From NCBI GenBank assembly GCA_031772625.1, contig CM062818.1:1281652277-1281716276 (forward strand): a stretch of DNA of 64,000 nt, written 5' to 3'. Below are positions 22,565 through 31,913 of this stretch, one piece after another (position 1 is the stretch's first letter; every line of letters starts with the position of its first letter). The DNA is from Pinus tabuliformis. Its lineage: Eukaryota; Streptophyta; Pinopsida; Pinales; Pinaceae. The translations under genes and the position numbers were made by a program. Under the pieces are notes generated by a model that ran no database searches, was not told the origin of the DNA, and saw only the letters and a program-made list of their open reading frames with translations.

Positions 22565-23420
22565 TTGCGAGAGATTGGGAATAGATCTTTCTTCAGGAAT
22601 CCAATTGTGATCAGACTTATGGAGTTAGAAAGAGGACTCAAAGGGATATTACAAACCAAAATTTCAGAACTTAAAGATCCAAAAGTACAGAGTTACAGTC
22701 ATTTCAAGATCGAGCTCCTAAAATCAAGAAAACGTGAGATGAGGAAGTTTGCTGGCAAGGATCCAGTAAATTGGATACTACAGATGGAGAAATATTTTGA
22801 TCTACATGGTGTACCATTGTTACAAAAGGTATGTATTGCATCTAATTATTTAGAACTGAATTAATTTTTATGGTATAAAGTCCTTTGTTCTCGTAAATCA
22901 CTTGTCACGTGGTCAATTTTCACGAGGAAATGATAGCAGATTATGAGGATACAAAGAGAAACACCTTCTTTAGCTAATTGATAAATCTCAAACAAAAGGG
23001 TTCAATGGCAGAGCACATTGAGGACTTCCAAAAATTGAATATAAGGGTAAATGATATTCTAGAGAATAAAATGGTTGATTTTTTCATAGGGACTTTAAAG
23101 GATAACATTCAACATGAGGTTTGTCTTTGGGAACCTGATTCATTGGAGAAGGCATTCAGGTTGGCAAAAAAATTGAAAGTGAAATTATGGAAACAAGGAA
23201 TCCCACCACTCATGACTATAATTATGGAAGTTTTTTTTCTCCTAGCCTTCCATAACCTACAAGGTTTACACCACAACAATTGGAAGAAAAAAGAGAAAAA
23301 GGGCTTTGTTACAATTGTGATAGCAAATACACTAAAGGTCATAAGTGTGCTAATTTTTTTTTTTTTTAACATAGATTATGAAGATGAGGAAGAAAAGGAT
23401 CAAGAAACATCAAAAGAAGA
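22565..23420 (+). pseudogene. Element C gag with chromovirus-type zinc knuckle
   Basis: Gag capsid region: KDPVNWILQMEKYFDLHGVP around 22755-22815 is the typical N-terminal capsid block of chromodomain Ty3/gypsy gag. The later part (MAEHIEDFQKLNIRV, then EPDSLEKAFRLAKKL) lies in another frame from 22978. A further frame holds an intact zinc knuckle CYNCDSKYTKGHKC at 23307-23348, followed by a run of about 12 T. Stops near 22862 and 22975 and at least two frameshifts inactivate it. Confidence 0.8.
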
Positions 23421-23457
23421 GGATATACACCAAGAACCCACCCCAGAGAAAGAAGAA

Positions 23458-23790
23458 ATGAATTCGACCATATCTTGTAAAGCATTGGAAAGAATTACCA
23501 CTCCTTAAACTCTCAAGATAGAAGGACATATCAAGAAGAAAAAGGTTCAAGAAGTGAAAGATCACATCGAGAAAGAAGAAATGAATTCGACCATATCTTG
23601 TAATGCATTGTCCAGAATTACCACTCCTCAAACTATCAATATAGAAGGACATATCAAGAAGAAAAATGTTCAAGAATTGAAAGATCACATTGAGCATCAA
23701 GAAATGAATTTGACAATATCTTGTAATGCATTGGAAGAAATTACCACTCCTCAAACTATCAATATAGAAGGACATATCAAGAAGAAAAAG
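23458..23790 (+). repeat. Threefold 123-bp tandem repeat at protease N-terminus of element C
   Basis: Starts of the repeat lie at 23458, 23581 and 23704, exactly 123 bp (41 codons) apart, so the reading frame is kept. Each unit encodes EMNSTISCNAL, then ITTPQTINIEGHIKKK. In the third unit this runs straight into the protease active site (VLIDLGS). The repeated unit is therefore the first strand of the protease plus its linker, triplicated in frame. The first unit has a TAA stop at about 23506. Confidence 0.85.
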
Positions 23791-24390
23791 GTAATAGTGT
23801 TGATTGATTTGGGCAGTACCCATAATTTTATTCATTGTAAGATAGCCAAGAAATTGAATTGCTTCCTATATCCAGCACCAGAGTTTCAAGTGATGGTTGC
23901 AAGTGGAGGAACCATAAATTTATCTAGAAAGTGCCATAATATCAAGCTATCCATGGGAGAATATGTATTGAATAGCCCAATGCTTTCCATTCCCATGGGT
24001 GGTGCTGATGTTTTACTAGGAGTCCGATGGCTACAATCTTTGGGTATGATAGATTTTAATTTTCAAGAACTCTTCAAATTTTTTTGGAAAGGAAAGGAAG
24101 TTGAATTGAGGGGTATCGAAGGGAAACATGGAAATATAATCAACTCTAACAGCATGACAAAGCTTCTAAATAAAGAACAACATGGTATAATTGCACAATT
24201 ATGTTCACTAGAGGATCCCACATCGAAATCATGTATTTATCCAGATCTCCAAAACATTTTGGACAATCATTCCAAGGTATTTGAGACTCCCAAAGGCCTC
24301 CCACCTATTCTTGATCATGATCATGCTATTCATTAGATTCCAGGAAGTGTTCCTCCAAACATCAGGCCTTACAAATATACATATGCCCAA
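23704..24390 (+). pseudogene. Element C protease and start of RT linker
   Basis: Retropepsin domain: VLIDLGSTHNFI at about 23797-23832, where the family usually has DSGS; here the middle residue is Leu. The second conserved block is ADVLLGVRWLQSLG near 24004-24045. It is open for 260 codons from 23554 to 24336 and ends at a stop after DHDHAIH. A few more RT-linker codons (NIRPYKY, about 24360-24380) follow before the deletion. It would process Gag-Pol in the particle. Without RT or integrase the element could only have moved in trans. Confidence 0.85.
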
Positions 24391-24429
24391 AGGAGTGGGA
24401 ACTCATTCAAAAGTTGCAGAACATCCCAG

Positions 24430-24640
24430 TTCAAACAGTGTTGCAAGAACTTGACAAGGAAGGAAAAATCATATTGGAACCTGAAGAAGTCATAGAACCG
24501 AGAAATCGACAACTATGAAATAGATCAGTTTCAAAGTATCTCATCAAGTGAAAGAACTTACCTGCTAAAGATTCCACATGGGAGGACAAGAATTTATATA
24601 GAAACATCATGAACTACTCAAGCGTTGAGGACAACACTTT
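24430..24640 (+). pseudogene. Element C chromodomain remnant
   Basis: After the pol deletion, the frame reads VLQELDKEGKI, then SKYLIK, a stop in place of the Trp codon, KNLPAKDSTWED. This is the chromodomain signature (YLIKWK...TWE) at the C-terminus of integrase in chromoviruses, where it steers integration to marked chromatin. Two stops are visible (near 24518 and 24552). The region ends immediately before the polypurine tract. It places element C in the chromovirus branch of Ty3/gypsy. Confidence 0.8.
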
Positions 24641-24642
24641 TT

Positions 24643-24656
24643 GAAGGAGAGGGGCA
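24643..24656 (+). other. Polypurine tract of element C
   Basis: GAAGGAGAGGGGCA abutting the right LTR. The identical tract, inverted, is retained in both mini-C elements. Confidence 0.85.
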
Positions 24657-24989
24657 TGTTAGGTCCCTATACTACTAGTGTAACCCATTATTGTTATTAG
24701 TACAGCCCCCTTATTATATTGTTGTGCCCATTTAGTCCCCATATTGTTATTGTTATGCCCTATAGAAGCCCACTATTGTTATTATTATGCCCTTACATTA
24801 TTATTTCTATGTCATCTCTCATTATATTATGAACCCTTAGACTCCTATATATATAAAGGAGGTCTTGTAATTTGTATCATCTAAGAATTGTTCATTTGTG
24901 TAATGTAAAGGAGGTTTCCCCCTCGAAGAGGCTTATTTCTAAGGTGTTCATCTATCTTTTCTATCTTTCTGTGAGTTGGTTTCATAACA
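24657..24989 (+). repeat. 3' LTR of element C
   Basis: 333 bp, TGTTAGGTCC to CATAACA, followed by the TSD GAAAA and by continuation of B integrase. It aligns with the left LTR with only scattered differences. Confidence 0.9.
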
Positions 24990-24994
24990 GAAAA

Positions 24995-25235
24995 GAAATG
25001 GCACGACCGACACATCAAGTTACGCACATTCAAGGTAAATGATATGGTGTTGTTGTATGATAGTAAGTAAGATAAATTCCCAAGGAAGTTCATGATGCAC
25101 TGGTTAGGCTTGTATGTTATTAAGGAGATTACTAACAGAGGCATGGTATAGCTAGTCAAGTTAAATGGAGAACCCTTCCTAGGAAAGGTGAATGGCAGTC
25201 GCTTGATTCGATACACCGACGATCCGACAATGTGA
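24995..25235 (+). pseudogene. Element B integrase, C-terminal part after element C
   Basis: Continues the integrase of B: KKWHDRHIKLRTFKVNDMVLLYD then MHWLGLYVI, the GPF/Y-like C-terminal integrase module. It ends with a TGA at about 25233-25235. Internal stops at SK*DKF and MV*LVK are visible. Joined to 20700-21640 by removal of element C, it completes the integrase length. Confidence 0.8.
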
Positions 25236-25640
25236 CTATATGGAAGTATCATAGTACTAGTGCTTTAGGCAATTGAAAGGAGGTGTGGGACTATAAACTA
25301 CTCTGCCCAGGAACTATGTGATGTCAGGACTACACACAATAGCGAAGTATCACAGGGTCCGCGACAGCGCGAAGATAGTTGTGTGGTGCACAAGTCTGCT
25401 GGAAGGTGACCATTAAAGTTACTATTCACAATTTGATGCTTGGTTTGAGGCCAAATGGAGCGGGCAGTAGGCATTTAAGGTGAACTTTATGGGCTAGATT
25501 CTTGAAAATCTGCTGCCAATCCAGCATTAATGGGCCAAATGTAGGGGGAATGGTCGAATTCAAATTCAAAAGGCGTTATAAATTACAAGTGGTTGTCCAG
25601 CAAACAACACTTGGAAATTTGAGAACTGATTTGTTGCACG
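25236..25640 (+). other. Spacer between B integrase and the 3' coding remnant
   Basis: About 400 bp with stops in all plus frames and no recognisable domain. It could be the degraded start of the downstream coding region or an untranslated link. A long minus-strand open frame across 25576-26139 is an antisense shadow of the plus-strand remnant. Confidence 0.4.
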
Positions 25641-28600
25641 CTCGAGTATTCATGAACTGAGATTTATTCAAAACTCTGAAAGTGAATTTGTTGTTTGAGA
25701 AACTACCAGAGACACTGAAAGAACTGTGGAGTAGCACTATGTCAACACCCAAAGAAGCTATGGACACAGGAGTACTGACAGCTGAGGAAGTCGCATAGGA
25801 AATTGTGAAAGTGGAAGCCCCAGAGAGTGCCAAAATAATCATTGAGGTCTCTAAATTACCACGAACACCAAGACCCAACAAGGATAAGTAGGCCATGATC
25901 CTGGTGCGCGTCTCTCCCAGAAATTCACTGAGGACCAAGCTCACCTTACAGGAAACAGGGAAGGCTATTAATATGGAGGCCGATGAAGAGGAGTCTAAAG
26001 AAATCCTGGTCAATGAGGAGGGCGATGATGTAGAGATGGAAGTTGAAACCCAGTGTGTGAACCCTATTACCCGGTTACCTGAATATGTTCCTTCGTGAAA
26101 GGGTAAAGCCAAGGTGCTGAAGGATATAGATGAGAGCAAGAGCTCTCTGCAAACTCTGCTGCTTCTAGACGATATTATTTTTTAGGGAACGCACTTGGGA
26201 CATGTTGCCGTGTTGAAGTTTGAAGATTGGGACCTCAGAGACCATGAGAAGTTCCCGTATTTAGCGACTACGAAGCTAATGCACCAGAAGATGGATGTGA
26301 TGGTTGGAATGATTGAATTGGAGCTGCGTAAATGGCTTAGAGGTGTCAAGAAAGAAAGGTTGCTAAACCTGCTCTGGGTACTGCATTACCACCGTGCCCC
26401 AGTGATCCTTTTCATCATCAGGTAGCTGATCTGGTTGGTGCATGATGGGTGCTTATGGCTGGAGGAGCCCATCCCCATCATAGACCATTTGATTCACCAG
26501 ATTACAAGACTACCTTTCTTAGGGGAGGATCCAACTAATATTTCAGAGGGAAAAGGTGGTGAGTTGGCCCTCGCTGAAGCAATGAAGAAGAAGTTCAAAA
26601 TGGAGAAGAAGAAGCGAGGGTATGCCATCTCCAGAATTAAAAACCCTACAGTCAAGGTCACGAAACAAATATTGGTAGGGAATGTGATGTGGAAGTGCTG
26701 CGTGGATGAGGTGCTTGCGCTAGTGGTTGCACTAATGGCGCAATGTGCAGAAGGAGTCCATTTCAACTGGGCAAACTACCTATACGGCAAGTTCCTTGTG
26801 AACTGCCGCGAGGCACAGGAACAGGGAAAACATTTCATTATACATGGCTCATGTTGTCGATCGTACTGGTGGCATGGGAGCTACCTAAAGATAGCTAGTT
26901 CCCTTCGGTTGCATCGGATCTTCTAGAGGCAGCGAAGTACGCTTCACTGTGGGTGACCATACATGTGTATAGGATAAAGGAGAGCAATATATTTTGGATA
27001 CTAATGAAGATGAATATTCAAATGGGGATCAATTGCAAGCCACAGTTATCGCCCACAGTCTACAAGAGTTTGCAAAGCTTTGCAGAGTTCAAAGCAAATT
27101 TCCACCATGTATTCATCAGGGCACGGAAGGAACCTATGAAGATGTGGCATGATTTACCATATTTGGCGACTGACGATGTGATATTCGCAGTCCTTGAGTC
27201 TTGGCCATCGGAGTGGTGCGCTCCAGCTGGCTCCTTGGTTCAAATAAAGAAGTCTGTCATGCAATGCAAGAAGAAAGAGACAAAGCTTTGGATGGTGCAG
27301 CTGGCAGAAAAGCGCGGGAAAGAAGAAGCAGCATTTAAGGCCCAGGCAACATGCGACGCTGCAAAGTTGGCGGAGTGGCAGAAAATAGCAGACGAAGAGT
27401 GCGAAGGATAGAAGTCACCTTCGCTTAAACCAGAGGTAGACACAGAACAGGGTGGCACGAACCTACAGACGACATCCACCCAACTCAAGCGTCTACGATC
27501 ACGAGAACAGATAGTGCCACGAAAGATGACAAAAGCCTCAAAGACTTCTTTCGACCCAATCACCTTCACTGACGGGGATTTACATGATATCGGCGAAACA
27601 GTGAGGGATGTCATCGTGGAGGTCCTCTAGCAGTTTGAGGAACAACAAAAATTTGTATTGGGTGCTCTCCAGACAGAAATATAGGAGTTGCAGGTGTGCA
27701 CTCCACAGGCTGGCACAGTGTCCACCAGCCTCACAATCGGCACTTCAGTTGCCGAGGAAATGTTGCGCACAAGGGTGACCAACATGATAGTGCTACAAGA
27801 TGGGGCACTTACTATAGAGAAGGAGGCCAATAGGGCCATGGTTAGAAGTTTGAAATGTGTCGGATTAAATATGGCCACGCACCCTCAGGAGACGCTCTAT
27901 CTCTTGCAGGATGGAGTAACCTTGGAACTTTGAGCCAGGAAAGTCACGTACTGCAGGTGATGAGCGAGAAACACATCAACATTGAACAGTTGGGCCTACA
28001 ACACAATGAGGCAGTTAAGAAGAATCAGTAGATTATGCAGGTGATAGAGGAAGCCTGCCGAATGGTCTCGGAGTTGGACATTCAGGTAGAAGAACCGGTG
28101 GAGGCGCGCATCCACAAATTGGTCACAGGGGTGTGCGAAGCTAGAGAAGAGATGGTCAGGGTTTAGTTGGAGCTGAACTTGCGGATCACAAAACTATAGT
28201 TGAAGGCTCAACCTTCAACTCTGTTGAAAATCAGGGAATAATGCACCACTACTATTACAAGAGCAATAGTGGCGGTTGGCAGCGTAGTGGTAGACTACAT
28301 GCATCTATTTGAGCAGTAATTCGAGGTCCTAACCATCTTGCAAGATAACTCGAATGCAGAGTGCCTAGAGACAGAGGTGCGCAAGCTACAACAGAAGTAT
28401 GGTGAAGTAAAAGCGACCATGCAGATGGTTGCCCTTACATAGAGGCTTGCAAAGATGTAGTAGGAAAAGGTGCTCAAGGAACAGGTGGATGTTTCTCGGA
28501 ATAAGGAAGCAGTCTTAAAAGCACGCCTACAATCATGGATCGATGAAACGTATACAATTATAGCCTCCATTGCAGCAAAGCTCATGCAACTACAAGCAAC

Positions 28601-28755
28601 TCAGCAGAGGATTCAGGGAATCAGTTCAACAGCAGCAGTCACCAACTAGTGCATGGAAGAAGTTTAGCAAGCAGTCGCTCAGTGCGCTGCTGAAGTTGCA
28701 GGGATGCAAACAATACTGGGAGGTCTTTGCGTTAAGATCTCTACACCTGTAGAGT
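25640..28755 (+). pseudogene. Element B extra 3' coding region (unknown protein)
   Basis: Between integrase and the 3' LTR the plus strand carries about 3.1 kb of decayed coding sequence. From 25670 to 26926 one frame, broken by single stops, reads LLFEKLPETLKELW, an acidic linker, then DLRDHEKFPYLATTKL, ELELRKWLRGVKKERLLNLL and a Trp/Pro-rich block (HDGCLWLEEPIPIIDHLIH, TRLPFLGEDP). A frameshift near 26930 leads to 26953-27933, with a Lys/Glu/Ala-rich helical run near 27270-27410. A further frame (27935-28755) is Gln/Glu/Leu-rich with heptad-like spacing and ends VKISTPVE, stop, 38 bp before the LTR. I see no signal peptide or membrane segment, so an env-type protein is unlikely. A structural or gag-like accessory protein is my inference. 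Confidence 0.55.
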
Positions 28756-28792
28756 GACTTGAGGGTGAGTCACGATGTTTGTGCTGGGGGCC

Positions 28793-29732
28793 TGTTGGGT
28801 GCGAGATCCCCAAAGTATAGTTTTGGGGCTTAGAGCCCAAATTTTGGTCCAATTTTGTAATTCCAATGTAAATACTCTGCGTTTTGTGGGTGCAAAGTGT
28901 GTAGTTTTTAAAGAGTCATAGGGTTTTCTATCCTTATTTCGATAATGTAACATTGGCTGTAGAAGATCTACCCATGGTCTGTGGACCATGAGAATGTATA
29001 AATAGAGTGAGATTCTAAGTATTTAAAGGAATCTAATATCGAAGGAAGAATCAAGGAATATGTATGCAAGATAGCTCTGAAGTGTAAATCTAAGTCTTGG
29101 GTAGTAGCATAGGAAGAGGCTCTGTAGCTGAGTGCGCAGAGGCCTAGAAGTCCACAGCTAAGTGTGCAGGGCAAGTCGAGTTTGTAATCATCTAGAAGTA
29201 TTAATAAAGAGAAGTTTCTTATATATTCTACGTCTTATTTCGTGTTTATGCATCTGTTATAGTGGGTATGAATTTCGCTTCTAATGATTATATGATGCGC
29301 GAATGTGTATAATTGTATTGGTTAAGGGAACACAAGTAATAACATCTATTTACGTGAAGCTAACTAAGATCTGATAATAAGATAAGTAAGATACTTAGCC
29401 TAGTTTGAGAGACAACGTAGATCGATGCTCTAACAATGAGAAAGGACGGCAGCCCCTAGTTAGGGCTACGCGAAAGCCGAGTGTACCACTTCGCGAAGGT
29501 ACTGAAGGATAGAGCAAAGAGTGAAGCAACCTGCGTGAAGGTAGATGTAGTTGGAATAAACTGACATCACAACCATCTCAAGGGTGCAGAAACTTGGTTC
29601 CAGCATCCCCCCATACTGCTTTGGGTGAGACTTTAGTCCACGCTCCGCGAGTTGATGCCCAAAGGGCCAGTAGTGTATGGATTTTTTTGGCTAACTAACA
29701 CTAAACTTGGGTCAAGCCCCCTCAAGCCAACA
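28793..29732 (+). repeat. 3' LTR of element B
   Basis: 940 bp, TGTTGGGTGC to CAAGCCAACA, preceded by the G-rich tract CTGGGGGCC. TATAAAT at 28997-29003 and AATAAA at 29203-29208 match the left LTR. The TSD GAGAT follows at 29733-29737. Confidence 0.9.
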
Positions 29733-29761
29733 GAGATCATGATTGTTTTATGCTAATGTTT

Positions 29762-29812
29762 ATATGTATGTATGTATGTATGTATGTATATATGTTTGTA
29801 TGTATGTAATTG
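29762..29812 (+). repeat. ATGT/GTAT microsatellite, copy II
   Basis: About 50 bp of ATGT units with interruptions (TATATATGTTTG), roughly twice the copy I length. Confidence 0.85.
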
Positions 29813-30129
29813 TATGACAAGGTCATCATGGAGCATTCTTGTGGAGGAATTATTGCCTATGCAGGTGAATGGCACGAAGAGGTTCTTGTTCTTATGAGGA
29901 ATCAAGTGGGAAAAGTAGCCCTGACAAATCTATGAGGTCAGTCTCATGTGTATATGAATTGATATTATGTGATTATACTATGTCTATGTTATTGAAGGTA
30001 ATGTTGAGGGGTACATCAGTGGAATGAAAGAAGTGTGATATGCACCATGCAACGACAAGCATGGATGGTGGAAAGACACTAGAAGCAAGGTTTCCTAGAA
30101 GAGAAAATCTGGTCTCTGGATGTCCAGTA

Positions 30130-30640
30130 CTACTATTGTTTATATGTTGTACATATTGTACATGTTGTACCTGTGATGTTGTATACATGCAGTGTTGTGT
30201 ACATAGACGTTACATGCATATTGTATATGTGGTGCTATGTGCATGTGGTGTTGTGTGCATGTGTTTATTTTTACATGTTGTACATGGGGTGTTATGTGCA
30301 GGTGGTGTTGTTTACATGTCGTGCATGTGGTGTTGTGTACATTTGGTGTTGTATACATCTCATGCATATGGTGTTGTGTACACGTTGTGCAAGTGGTGTT
30401 GTGTACACATTGTGCATGTGGTATTGTTTACACGTAGTACATGTTTTATTGTGCATTTTGATACAATGTTATTGTGTTACGGGGATTGTGTAGTCAATGT
30501 ATCGTGACATGTCTATTCATTATACTTTACTGTGTGTACATACATCTATTGTGTTGTCCATTGGATGTAGGTGTATGTATTGTACCGTGTTATATACTCG
30601 GTGTAAGTGTTGTGATGTACATTGTATGTATGTGTATGTG
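30130..30640 (+). repeat. GTGTTGTGTACATG-type minisatellite, copy II
   Basis: Same degenerate array as at 4570-5500, contracted. The open frames across it are repeat artefacts. Confidence 0.85.
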
Positions 30641-31584
30641 GTTGAAGAGGAGAAGTATTGGGTGCTTGCTGGATGTGGCAACTAATCCAGTGTGTGCACG
30701 GAAAGGACAAAGAACAAAGGTAGAAGCAAGAACCAATTGAAGGACAAGTATCAATATTTTATTTTAGTTTTAATTATGCATGTGATCTATGACTCTAATT
30801 TATGATGGTTACATGTGATCTATGATTCTAGTTTATGATGATTGCATGTGATTCATGGTTTTGATTTATGATGGTTGTGTTTTGACCTAAACAGATGTGA
30901 TATGTTTTTACATGATGATTTGATCAAGAGTTGGTTTGGTTTGTTGTGGCAGGAAGTGAACATAAGTACAAGTGTACTTTATTGATGGTCCATTGATGAG
31001 GTATGATGTGAATTTATTTAAATTTATTGAAATTCTAATGGAATTTATGTGATTGGTATAGGAAAACATGGAAAATTCCCAAGTTGGGTGGTTGAACTAA
31101 CTGTAAGAACTAGCAGCAACGGTAAGTAGAATTGGAACAGAAAGCAATATGTTGGTAAAGAAATTTAGGATTACGGCTATTATGGGACACTGGTACCCAA
31201 TAATGTCCATTGATTTCCATGAGCATGTTATAACTGGCATGATGGTTTGAAGGTTGGGATATGCCTTGGTTTTTGGTCCTTTTGATGGTGAGGAAACCTT
31301 TCCATGGGAGGGGTCGCACAAGGGAATGTGTAGCAGAGAAGGGGATGCTTGTAGAACTTGGAAGATGAGTGACTACATGGAAGGTGAGTGACTGCATGAA
31401 AGGGGTTGACTGGATTTCTCAAGGGATTGTGTATAAGAGAAGGGAAGGTAGGGGAATGGTTTTTTTTTGTCATTATCATTTCCAAATGTAATCAGAAGCA
31501 CATTAGGTTTTTGCCCTTGAACAATGAGCCGGTAACTATTCACTGAGAGAACAAGTGGCACTTGACTGTAGTGCTCGCAATTAG

Positions 31585-31879
31585 ATGCCTTGTTATGGGA
31601 GTGACTAGAGAGTATTAGTCTCGTGGACAGATTGTAATGGGTTTTACTGGGAGTCTAGTTTAGTTAGAAAGTAGTTTAACTCAAGGGTTTGCAACCTAGA
31701 GTGGTTGGTTGGCCCCTAGGGATGTTGGAGCTTTCGAGGAAGGTCAATTTTGTTTTTGTTTGTCGATTCCACTTCCTTAAATATACTTGGGGAGCTTAAT
31801 CATATCATAGTAACTCCTCATCACATGTTTACCCTAGTGGACTCGTTAGCTTGGTTAAATGTGGGAGGAGGGTGTTACA
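31585..31879 (+). mobile_element. Family E: terminal fragment of forward LTR (copy II)
   Basis: Counterpart of 6450-6744, ending GGAGGAGGGTGTTACA. The purine-rich spacer (31880-31913) separates it from the inverted LTR. Confidence 0.7.
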
Positions 31880-31913
31880 GAGTGGAAAAGGAAGGAAAAG
31901 AAAGAAAAGTGAA

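Larger units (their letters stand above)
21641..24989 (+). mobile_element. Element C: deleted chromodomain Ty3/gypsy element nested in B integrase
   Basis: LTRs 21641-21969 and 24657-24989 (TGTTAGGTCC...TTCATAACA). A primer site lies two bases after the left LTR and a purine tract just before the right LTR. TSD GAAAA lies at 21636-21640 and 24990-24994. The interior, 2.7 kb, encodes gag, a zinc knuckle and protease, then jumps to a chromodomain tail. RT, RNase H and nearly all integrase are missing, so it was non-autonomous. Removing C and one TSD restores continuous integrase sequence of B. Mini-C at 617 and 12548 belong to the same LTR family. Confidence 0.92.
16131..29732 (+). mobile_element. 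Element B: 13.6-kb decayed Ty3/gypsy retrotransposon
   Basis: Bounded by LTRs 16131-17091 and 28793-29732, both TGTTGGG...CCAACA, with a perfect 5-bp TSD. Order on the plus strand: leader, gag-like region, zinc-knuckle array, protease, second gag-like region, RNase H end, integrase, and a long 3' coding remnant. The reverse transcriptase is missing. Element C interrupts the integrase. The pol order with integrase last identifies Ty3/gypsy, and the family resembles the long plant lineages with extra coding sequence. B is dead: stops, frameshifts and lost catalytic residues occur in every domain. It is inserted into E copy II only, so it is younger than the I/II duplication. Confidence 0.9.
29738..31584 (+). 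mobile_element. Family E copy II interior, right part
   Basis: Continues the E interior after element B. It includes an expanded ATGT microsatellite (29762-29812), a shortened minisatellite (about 30130-30640, roughly 400 bp shorter than copy I) and the segment matching 5560-6449. At about 31584 it jumps into LTR sequence, the same deletion junction as in copy I. Confidence 0.7.

Noticed and set aside
25576..26139. 187-codon minus-strand open frame opposite the 3' coding region of element B
   Set aside because: Ser/Thr/Leu-rich shadow of the plus-strand frame, with no domain. The plus strand has the continuous coding signal.
28066..28755. Possible env-like glycoprotein at the 3' end of element B
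   Set aside because: The location fits, but the readable sequence is Gln/Glu/Lys-rich and coiled-coil-like, without a signal peptide, membrane helix or cysteine pattern.
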